From assembly GCA_023443125.1 (NCBI GenBank), contig JAEZVO010000009.1, positions 1-33,052 on the forward strand: a stretch of DNA of 33,052 bases, given 5' to 3'. The notes under the pieces are model-generated. The model saw only the letters and a program-made list of their open reading frames with translations. It was not told where the DNA came from and searched no databases. The DNA is from Actinomycetes bacterium. GTDB lineage: Bacteria > Actinomycetota > Actinomycetes > Propionibacteriales > Propionibacteriaceae. Within the stretch, counting starts at the first letter, position 1; each line of letters starts with the position of its first letter. This document shows positions 23,870-30,575 of the stretch, piece after piece. Position numbers and translations under genes: made by a program.

Positions 23870-24865
23870 ATGTACCGCCGCATCCTCATGACCTCCGCAC
23901 TCGTCGCGACCACGCTGCTTGGCGCCTGCGCCGGTGGCGGCGACGACGGCCCCAGCGGAGCAGCCAACGGTAACTCGCCAGAAACCGTGAAGATCGGCGC
24001 CGTGACCATCGTCTCCCATCCCTCCCTGGATCTGATCTACGACGGCGTCGTGGAGGGGCTAGCCGACGCGGGCTACGTCAAAGGGAAGAACCTGCAGATT
24101 GAACTGCAAAACCCGCAGGGGGACCAGTCCACGCTCACCAACATCGCCAACGGCTACGCATCCGGTGACGAGGACCTCTACGTCGCAATCGCCACGCCAC
24201 CAGCGCAGACGCTCGCGCAGGTGATCGCGGACAAGCCCATCGTGTTCGCATCCGTGACGGACCCCGTCGCGGCGGGCCTCGTCGATTCCATGGACAAGCC
24301 CGGGGGCAACGTGACGGGCACGTCAGACCAGATTCCCGCCGACGAGCAGATCAAGGTGCTGCGTGAAATAGATCCGGGCATCGAACGGCTCGGCATTGTG
24401 TACTCGTCGTCCGAAGTGAACTCCGAAGTGCAGGCCAAGGCTGCGAAGGAAGCTGCCGAGGCTGCCGGGCTCAGCGTGCAGGAAGCCACCATCATCAACT
24501 CCTCCGAGGTGCAGCAGGCAGCCGAGTCGCTCGACGTGGACGCGTACTGGGTGGGCAATGACAACACTGTCGTCTCCGCTCTCGAGTCTCTGCTGCAGGT
24601 GGCAGAATCCAAGCAGCGGTTCGTATTCACCTCCGACGCGGACAGCGTCAAGCGCGGCGCGGGCGCGGCCTACGCCACCGACTACAAGGCGCAGGGTGTG
24701 CAGACCGCCGGGATCATCGCGCGCATTCTGGAGGGGAAGAAGCCGCAGGAGACACCCGTCGAGATTCAGACGAACCTGGAGCTCACAATCAACCCGGAAG
24801 CCGCCAAACGCATGGGCGTGGAGTTCCCGACGAGCATTACCGAGCGGGCAGATCGGACTGTCTAA
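23870..24865 (+). CDS. ABC_sub_bind-family substrate-binding lipoprotein (copy 1)
   Basis: 331 aa. Lipobox LGAC (Cys20). The fold matches the ABC_sub_bind (DUF534) family: IGAVTIVSHPSLD, LQNPQGDQSTLTNIANGYAS, IVFASVTDPVAAGLVDSMDK, NVTGTSDQIP, RLGIVYSSSEVNSEVQAKAA. Relatives include the tryptophan-uptake TrpX protein, so an aromatic amino acid or related ligand is plausible but unproven. AAGGGA lies 5 nt before ATG 23870. It is followed by a paralog sharing long blocks. Confidence 0.9.
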   Translation: MYRRILMTSALVATTLLGACAGGGDDGPSGAANGNSPETVKIGAVTIVSHPSLDLIYDGVVEGLADAGYVKGKNLQIELQNPQGDQSTLTNIANGYASGDEDLYVAIATPPAQTLAQVIADKPIVFASVTDPVAAGLVDSMDKPGGNVTGTSDQIPADEQIKVLREIDPGIERLGIVYSSSEVNSEVQAKAAKEAAEAAGLSVQEATIINSSEVQQAAESLDVDAYWVGNDNTVVSALESLLQVAESKQRFVFTSDADSVKRGAGAAYATDYKAQGVQTAGIIARILEGKKPQETPVEIQTNLELTINPEAAKRMGVEFPTSITERADRTV

Positions 24866-24878
24866 GCCTCGGACAACG

Positions 24879-24908
24879 CTGACCGTCGGTTTCGGCGGCC
24901 GATACAGT
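24879..24908 (+). promoter_or_regulatory. Probable promoter of the second binding-protein gene
   Basis: CTGACC (24879-24884, 4 of 6 to TTGACA) and TACAGT (24903-24908, 4 of 6 to TATAAT) with an 18-bp spacer, 31 nt before the second paralog. It would allow copy 2 and the permease/ATPase to be expressed without copy 1. Confidence 0.45.
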
Positions 24909-24939
24909 TCGTTTTCAGCGTCCCATTCAAGGAGAACTC

Positions 24940-25914
24940 ATGCAGTGGAGAAAGATGGCCCTCTGCGTGCTCGCGGCGAGCATGACGCTCACCGCGTGTG
25001 GCGAGAGCGACGGCGATTCGAACGCCAAGGAAGGCCTCAAGGTCGGCGTCGTACAGATTGTGAGCCACCCCGCCCTCGACGCGACACGGGAAGGCTTTAT
25101 CGAAGGCCTCAAGGAAGCCGGGTACGAAGAGGGGAAGAACCTCACGATCGACGTGCAGAACGCGAACGGTGACCAATCGACGCTCACCAACATCGCGAAC
25201 GCGTTTGCGAGCAGCGACGACGACCTGTTCTACGCCATCGCGACCCCCTCGGCGCAGGCACTGGCACAGACGATCGCGCAGAAGCCCATCGTGTTCGCGG
25301 CGGTGACGGACCCCGTCGCGGCGGAACTCGTCGACAGCTGGGAGAAGCCGGGCGCCAACGTGACAGGCATGTCCGATCTCAACCCGATGGATGCGCAGAT
25401 CGAGCTCATCAAAGAGGTGCTGCCGGACGCCAAGCGGGTGGGGATCGTCTACTCGTCGGGTGAAGTGAACTCCGAGGTGCAGGTCAAGGCGGCGCAGGAG
25501 GCAGCGTCGGCGGCTGGCATCGAGCTGGTGACCAAGACGGTGACGAACTCGTCGGAGGTGCAACAGGCGGCGCAGTCGCTCGATGTGGACGCGTTCCTCA
25601 TCCCGACGGACAACGTAGTGGTGGCTGCGGCGGAATCGGTCGTGCAGGTGGCCGAGCAACAGCACATCCCCGTCTTCGCATCGGACGAGGCGACGATGGA
25701 GCGCGGCGCGGCGGCCGGGCTCAGCGTGAACTACACCCAGCAGGGTAAGGATGCAGCAGCGCTCGCAGTGAAGATCATCGACGGCGCAGATCCCGGCACA
25801 TTGGCCGTCGAGACGCAGAAAGAATTCGATCTGTTCGTCAACCAGAAGGCCGCAGCCGCGCAAGGCGTTGACCTGCCGAAGGCCGTGGTTGATCGCGCCG
25901 CGAAGCAGTTCTAA
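24940..25914 (+). CDS. ABC_sub_bind-family substrate-binding lipoprotein (copy 2)
   Basis: 324 aa, lipobox LTAC (Cys20). Same family as the upstream gene; shared blocks include GDQSTLTNIAN, PIVFA.VTDPVAA.LVDS, YSS.EVNSEVQ.KAA and NSSEVQQAA.SLDVDA. Start ATG 24940 has AAGGAG. It lies immediately before the permease gene, so it may be the principal receptor for this transporter. Confidence 0.93.
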   Translation: MQWRKMALCVLAASMTLTACGESDGDSNAKEGLKVGVVQIVSHPALDATREGFIEGLKEAGYEEGKNLTIDVQNANGDQSTLTNIANAFASSDDDLFYAIATPSAQALAQTIAQKPIVFAAVTDPVAAELVDSWEKPGANVTGMSDLNPMDAQIELIKEVLPDAKRVGIVYSSGEVNSEVQVKAAQEAASAAGIELVTKTVTNSSEVQQAAQSLDVDAFLIPTDNVVVAAAESVVQVAEQQHIPVFASDEATMERGAAAGLSVNYTQQGKDAAALAVKIIDGADPGTLAVETQKEFDLFVNQKAAAAQGVDLPKAVVDRAAKQF

Positions 25915-25938
25915 GCCCGACCCCCAAGGAGCACACTG

Positions 25939-26841
25939 GTGATCGTCGCATTGGAGATAGGCCTGCTCTACGCCGTCATGGCGATTGGCGTCTATCTCAC
26001 GTATCGCGTGCTGGATTTCCCCGACCTCACCGTCGACGGCTCGTTCACGACGGGGGCCGCGATGAGTGCCGTGATGATCGTCGCGGGCGTCAACCCCGCG
26101 TGGGCGGTGCTGTCGTCGTTCGTCGTCGGTGTGCTTGCCGGCATCATCACCGGCGGGCTGCACGTGTGGGCGAACATCAACCCGCTCCTCGCCGGCATTC
26201 TGACGCAAATCGCCTTGTACTCCATCAACCTGCGCATCATGGGCAAAGCCAACGTGCCGCTGCTGCGCGCTGACACGCTGTGGACTCCGCTGCGCGAGCA
26301 CGGGCTCTTGGGGACGTGGGCGTCGGTGGCGATCTTCGCGGGCATCGCGGCGCTCGTGGGCGTGTTGGTGTACCTGTTCCTCGGCACCGAGTATGGCGTC
26401 GCGCTCCGGGCCACCGGCGACAACGAGGACATGGCTCGCGCCCAGGGCATCAACACCGGGCAGATGAAGATCGTCGGGCTGGCGCTCTCGAACGGGCTTG
26501 TCGCACTGTGCGGCTCGTTCATGGCGCAGTACAACGGATTCGCGGACATCCAGATGGGCATCGGCCTCATCGTCGCCGGCCTGGCGTCGGTGATCGTCGG
26601 GCAGGCCATCTTCGGCATGACGGCGGTGTGGCAGTCCGTGCTCGCAGCGGCGCTCGGATCCGTGATCTATCGAGGCATCATCCAGCTGGCGCTGCAGGCC
26701 GGTCTGGATCCCAACGACATGAAACTGGTCTCTGCGGTGCTGGTGGTGCTGGCGCTCACCATCCCGTCGCTGTCGCCGTTGAAGGCTTGGCGACGACGAC
26801 GCTACCGGGCCGCTGCTGAGGCCCAGGCGGAGGTGGCGTGA
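25939..26841 (+). CDS. ABC transporter permease (BPD_transp_2 type)
   Basis: 300 aa, branched-chain-type permease with about eight or nine hydrophobic segments. MAIGVYLTYRVLDFPDLTVD and YGVALRATGDNEDMARAQGI are conserved loop motifs of this group. GTG 25939 has AAGGAG with 7 nt spacing. Its stop overlaps the ATPase start. Channel component for the two upstream receptors. Confidence 0.92.
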   Translation: MIVALEIGLLYAVMAIGVYLTYRVLDFPDLTVDGSFTTGAAMSAVMIVAGVNPAWAVLSSFVVGVLAGIITGGLHVWANINPLLAGILTQIALYSINLRIMGKANVPLLRADTLWTPLREHGLLGTWASVAIFAGIAALVGVLVYLFLGTEYGVALRATGDNEDMARAQGINTGQMKIVGLALSNGLVALCGSFMAQYNGFADIQMGIGLIVAGLASVIVGQAIFGMTAVWQSVLAAALGSVIYRGIIQLALQAGLDPNDMKLVSAVLVVLALTIPSLSPLKAWRRRRYRAAAEAQAEVA

Positions 26842-27638
26842 TGCTGGATATTCGTGGAATCACCAAGCGGTTCTTCCCCAGTACCGTCAACGAACGGGTA
26901 GCGCTCGACGAGCTCTCCCTCGCCCTCGATGAAGGCGATTTCGTCACCATCATCGGCTCGAACGGAGCCGGAAAATCGACCCTCCTGAACTGCATCTCGG
27001 GGCGCTACCAACTCGACGGCGGCAGCATTCACGTCGCGGGTCGTGACGTGACGAAGATGTCGGAGCATCGCCGGGCACGCTACGTCGCGCGGGTGTTCCA
27101 AGACCCGATGGCGGGCACCGCGCCGCACATGACCATCGAGGAAAACCTCGCCATCGCCTTCGCGAGGGGGCAGCGACGCGGGCTCCCCATGGCGGTCACC
27201 AATCGCAAGCGCGCCCAATACCGTGAGGCGCTTGAACGCCTCGACCTGGGCCTGGAGAACCGCCTAGCGATGCGCGTCGGGATGCTGTCGGGCGGGCAGC
27301 GGCAGGCGCTGAGTCTGCTCATGGCCGCGCACGAACGCCCGGACATTTTGCTGCTCGACGAGCACACCGCCGCGCTGGACCCGTCGCGAGCGGAGCTCAT
27401 CACCCGGCTCACGAAAGAAATGGTGGCCGACCACGGGCTCACCGCGCTCATGGTGACGCACAACATGCAGCAGGCCATCGACCTGGGCAACCGGCTCATC
27501 ATGATGCACGAGGGCCACATCGTGTTGGAAGTCGACGAGGAACGTAAGCGCCAGGTCACCCCTGAACAACTGGCTCAGACGTTCGCGGAAGTGAAGGGCG
27601 CGCAACTGTCAGATAGGACGTTGCTGGGCGACTCCTGA
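26841..27638 (+). CDS. ABC transporter ATP-binding protein
   Basis: 265 aa ATPase powering the preceding permease. Walker A GSNGAGKST, Q-loop VFQDPMAGT, signature MLSGGQRQALS, Walker B ILLLDEHTAALD and switch His VTHN. A GTG at 26838 is also possible, but the ATG at 26841 has GGAGG at good spacing. Last gene of this transporter operon. Confidence 0.95.
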   Translation: MLDIRGITKRFFPSTVNERVALDELSLALDEGDFVTIIGSNGAGKSTLLNCISGRYQLDGGSIHVAGRDVTKMSEHRRARYVARVFQDPMAGTAPHMTIEENLAIAFARGQRRGLPMAVTNRKRAQYREALERLDLGLENRLAMRVGMLSGGQRQALSLLMAAHERPDILLLDEHTAALDPSRAELITRLTKEMVADHGLTALMVTHNMQQAIDLGNRLIMMHEGHIVLEVDEERKRQVTPEQLAQTFAEVKGAQLSDRTLLGDS

Positions 27639-27680
27639 TCCGCCCCCGGCGCTCTGGCGAGGCGTGGCACACTGGGAGGC

Positions 27681-28817
27681 ATGCGAATCGCGCAAATGGC
27701 TAACTTCGTCGGTCCCACATCCGGCGGGATGAAGGTGGTCATCGAGCAGCTCGGACGTGGCTATATCGAGGCTGGCCACGAGCGCGTGTTCGTGTCTCCC
27801 GGGAAGCGCGACGAGATCGTCGAGGACGAATCCGGCATCCACGTGTTCGTGCGGTCGCCGCGCATCACGAAGCAGTACCGCATGATCTCGAAGCCTTGGC
27901 GCGCGCTCGACGTGCTGGACAGGTTCCGTCCCACCACCATCGAGGTGTCGGACAAGTGGACGCTCTCGCCTGCGGGCCGGTGGGCGAAGAAGCGCGCGGT
28001 CGGTTCCGTGCTGTTCAGCCATGAGCGCCTCTCCGACATGCTCGCGATGTGGATCAAGCGCTCGTTCGGCGTGGAGGCCGCGGTGGGCGCGATGAACCGT
28101 CGGTTGGCGAAAGAATTCGACGCCGTCGTGGTCACCAGCGAGTTCGCCGCCGAGGAATTCTCCAACACCGGCGCCAACCTTGAGCGGGTGCCGCTGGGTG
28201 TGGACCTCGCGACGTTCCGCCCCGAGGTGGGCGCACCTGCCGACGATGGCGTGCTCAAACTGTGTTACGCGGGCAGGCTGAGCCACGAGAAGTCGCCGCA
28301 GCTCGCTGTGGCGACGGCAGTGGAGTTGCATCGTCGGGGGAGGCCGGTGCGGCTGGATCTGTATGGCACCGGGCCCGACAAGGCCGAGCTCGAGGAGATT
28401 GCCGGCGACGCTCCGGTGTTCTTCCACGGGTTCGTGGACGGGCGCGACGAGCTCGCCAAGCGCTACGCGGCGGCGGACATTTCGCTATCGGTGTGCCCGG
28501 CGGAAACGTTTGGGCTCGCGGTGCTGGAGGCGCTTGCCTCAGGAACCCCCGTCGTCACGTCGAACCGCGGTGGGGCGCACGAGCTGGTGGACGCGACGTC
28601 GGGCGCGTGGGGAGCGCCGGACCCGAAGTCGCTGGCGGATGCCGTCGAGCGGTTGGCGCCCAACCTCGGCCCAGACTTGCGGCAGGCGGCCAGAGCCCGA
28701 GCGGAGCAGTACAGCTGGCGGCGCACCGTCGAGCAGATGCTGGCGCTCCATGAGCGACTGGCCAACGAAGCTCCGGCACGATCACTGCGCGGATTCACGA
28801 GGAGGAAGCATGCGTAA
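27681..28817 (+). CDS. GT4-family glycosyltransferase
   Basis: 378 aa retaining glycosyltransferase. N-terminal acceptor domain starts RIAQMANFVGPTSGGMKVVI with the Gly-Gly loop (15-16); VPLGVDLATFRP (170-181); the C-terminal nucleotide-sugar domain has YAGRLSHEKSP and the EX7E motif ETFGLAVLE (E275-E283). Could modify cell-envelope lipids or glycans (PimB/MgtA-like); acceptor unknown. GGAGG sits only 1 nt before ATG 27681, so the start could also be leaderless or slightly downstream. Confidence 0.92.
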   Translation: MRIAQMANFVGPTSGGMKVVIEQLGRGYIEAGHERVFVSPGKRDEIVEDESGIHVFVRSPRITKQYRMISKPWRALDVLDRFRPTTIEVSDKWTLSPAGRWAKKRAVGSVLFSHERLSDMLAMWIKRSFGVEAAVGAMNRRLAKEFDAVVVTSEFAAEEFSNTGANLERVPLGVDLATFRPEVGAPADDGVLKLCYAGRLSHEKSPQLAVATAVELHRRGRPVRLDLYGTGPDKAELEEIAGDAPVFFHGFVDGRDELAKRYAAADISLSVCPAETFGLAVLEALASGTPVVTSNRGGAHELVDATSGAWGAPDPKSLADAVERLAPNLGPDLRQAARARAEQYSWRRTVEQMLALHERLANEAPARSLRGFTRRKHA

Positions 28818-29421
28818 ACGCACGGCAATGCTCGGCTTGGCTGGGGTATTAGGTGGGGCGGTAGGCGCGGTGGCTGCCTTCGCGCCGGCACCGACCGGAC
28901 GGGGGGAGACCGTCGATTCCATCGCGGAGGCGGCCGCATCCGGCGAGAATGAGGGCATCGACCTGGTGAACGCGGCGATTCGCGCGGTCGCCGACGCCTT
29001 CCCGCACCACTCGGCATGGCACTTATGGGAGTCACCGACGACCTCGCTTCGCCACGGACGCGGGCGTTCCCCGCAGTACAACACGGTGCTGCTGCTTGTG
29101 TTGCGACGATTGGGCTTCGACGTGCGCCTCGTGCACGCCGCGCGAGTGCGGGGCTTCTCCAGGCCCTGGTTCCTGAGCGGGCACACATGGGTGAAGGTGT
29201 GCGTCGACGGCAGATGGTTGGACGCCTGCGCGTCGTCTGAGTCGAACAAGGCCGGCGAGATCAACTTCGTGCCGCTCACCGAGGAGCTGCCCGTGTTCAT
29301 CCGCACGCGCTGGGCGCTCGGGCTTGCGCTGACCCCGTTCGTCGTCGCGATCGTGTGGTGGGCCTGGCTCACCGGGAAGCCGGTGCCCACGTGGGTGTAT
29401 GGGGAACGCGACGAGCCATAA
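28810..29421 (+). CDS. Membrane-anchored transglutaminase-like protein lacking the catalytic Cys
   Basis: 203 aa. Hydrophobic N-terminus (LGLAGVLGGAVGAVAAFAPA) and a second membrane segment near residues 168-188. The centre resembles a transglutaminase/NAT-type fold: VLLLVLRRLGFDVRLVHAAR (93-112) and GHTWVKVCVDGRWLDA (124-139) with His125 and Asp138 in the catalytic His/Asp positions. The usual Cys before the helix is absent; residues 87-91 are SPQYN. Possibly a non-catalytic binding domain. Starts inside the glycosyltransferase gene end (8 nt overlap), so the two are coupled. Confidence 0.6.
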   Translation: MRKRTAMLGLAGVLGGAVGAVAAFAPAPTGRGETVDSIAEAAASGENEGIDLVNAAIRAVADAFPHHSAWHLWESPTTSLRHGRGRSPQYNTVLLLVLRRLGFDVRLVHAARVRGFSRPWFLSGHTWVKVCVDGRWLDACASSESNKAGEINFVPLTEELPVFIRTRWALGLALTPFVVAIVWWAWLTGKPVPTWVYGERDEP

Positions 29422-29568
29422 TGGGAGCATTGTTGTAGGGCTGACTAGGTGCTTTGTAACCAAATTATATCTGGTGCAACAAAACTATAGACACGCTTGG
29501 CATCTTCACGTATTCTTCTGCCAGAAGTTGCCCCAGAGAGGGCGGCTCAGAGCGAGTAAGGACCAATG
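29422..29568. other. AT-rich leader before the beta/gamma-crystallin gene
   Basis: The sequence changes to A+T-rich after the transglutaminase-like gene (for example CAAATTATATCTGG and CAACAAAACTATAG). No gene or convincing -35/-10 pair is seen, though TTGGCA and TATTCT boxes occur (not well spaced). AAGGA at 29558-29562 serves the next gene. Confidence 0.45.
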
Positions 29569-29901
29569 ATGCTTCGAAAGCTGCTCATTTCTGCACTTGG
29601 CGTGCTGTTAATTGCCCCCATGGCTGCAGAAGCTGCTCTGCAATTGTATGCGGATAAGGACTATAAGACCTGGCTTGGATCATTCAGTAACAAGATGTCA
29701 AGCCCACGAAACATGTCTCCAAATGCCAATGACCGTCTGAGTTCGTTCAAGAATGAGACTGGATACTATGTTGCTTTCTATCACGATAGCAATGGTAAAG
29801 GACGCTGTTTTACGGGAAATCCGCACTCCAAAGCCCCCTGGTTTGCACCCTGGGATGACAATAAGGTTTCCTCTTTTCACCTAGGGCGGTCGTGTCAGTG
29901 A
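29569..29901 (+). CDS. Small secreted beta/gamma-crystallin-like protein
   Basis: 110 aa. Sec signal LRKLLISALGVLLIAPMAAE followed by Ala cleavage region (~residue 22). The mature part looks like two Greek-key beta/gamma-crystallin units, each ending in the Ca2+-binding consensus (N/D)(N/D)xx(S/T)S: NDRLSS (54-59) and DNKVSS (97-102). Motif context is PNANDRLSSF and WDDNKVSSFHL. Two cysteines (Cys80, Cys109) could form a disulfide. Proteins with this fold include the Streptomyces inhibitor SMPI, killer-toxin-like protein SKLP and yeast killer WmKT, so a secreted toxin or protease inhibitor is plausible. It is coupled to an ABC transporter (4-nt overlap), like lactococcin-972 loci. ATG 29569 has 6-nt spacing from AAGGA; ATG 29566 is the alternative. 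GC is low: 24 of 60 bases in 29641-29700. Confidence 0.75.
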   Translation: MLRKLLISALGVLLIAPMAAEAALQLYADKDYKTWLGSFSNKMSSPRNMSPNANDRLSSFKNETGYYVAFYHDSNGKGRCFTGNPHSKAPWFAPWDDNKVSSFHLGRSCQ

Positions 29902-30575
29902 CTAGGTTTCTGGTGGAGGCCATCGAGGTGCGGGGGCTTCGGTTCTCGTACCCGATGGCCGCTCAATCTGTGCCTGCGCTGGACGGGGTTGATCTGGATC
30001 TGTCCCAAGGAGAGATCGTCTGTCTGCAAGGTGCGAGCGGCTCGGGAAAGTCAACACTGTTGGCCTGTATTGCAGGTTTGGAGACACCGGATTCGGGGAC
30101 TATTCGGGTAGCTGATCAAGAAGTCACCGGGATGTCCGCTCAGCAGCGCACTGATCTTCGCCTGAACACCATTGGGCTGGTGTTTCAAGACCATAATCTT
30201 GTGGCGCAGTTTACTGCGCGTGAAAATATTGAAATTGTGCTTCGATGTCAGGGGCGAGACAGCCCCAGGGGAGAAGCCGAAGAGTTGCTTGATCTCGTGG
30301 GTATTCAGGATTTGTCCGAACGGTTGCCGACGAATATGTCGGGCGGCCAGCGGCAGCGGGTAGGTATTGCTCGAGCTCTTGCTGGGCAGCGGCCATTTCT
30401 TCTCTGCGATGAGCCTACGGGTGCCTTAGATTCTGCCAATTCGAATAGCTTGTTTGGTCATCTGAGGACGCTCGCACATGACCATGGAATTGGTTGTTTA
30501 GTGGCTACTCATGATCCCATTGCGCGAGAGTATGGAGACAGGGTTATCGAGATGCAAGATGGGCGCGTGCAGTGA
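29898..30575 (+). CDS. MacB/LolD-type ABC transporter ATPase
   Basis: 225 aa. Walker A GASGSGKST, Q-loop VFQDHNLV, signature MSGGQRQRVGIA, Walker B FLLCDEPTGALD and switch His ATHDP; the DEPTGALD form is typical of the MacB/LolD/FtsE group. GTG 29898 overlaps the previous stop (GTGA); GTG 29892 is an alternative. Its own stop overlaps the following start (GTGA). Pairs with the FtsX-like permease to export or remove the secreted protein, or to give immunity (inference). Confidence 0.94.
   Translation: MTRFLVEAIEVRGLRFSYPMAAQSVPALDGVDLDLSQGEIVCLQGASGSGKSTLLACIAGLETPDSGTIRVADQEVTGMSAQQRTDLRLNTIGLVFQDHNLVAQFTARENIEIVLRCQGRDSPRGEAEELLDLVGIQDLSERLPTNMSGGQRQRVGIARALAGQRPFLLCDEPTGALDSANSNSLFGHLRTLAHDHGIGCLVATHDPIAREYGDRVIEMQDGRVQ

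Noticed and set aside
24862..26301. 479-aa reading frame on the minus strand
   Set aside because: It lies antisense to the second binding protein and permease; Arg/His-rich translation without recognisable domains.
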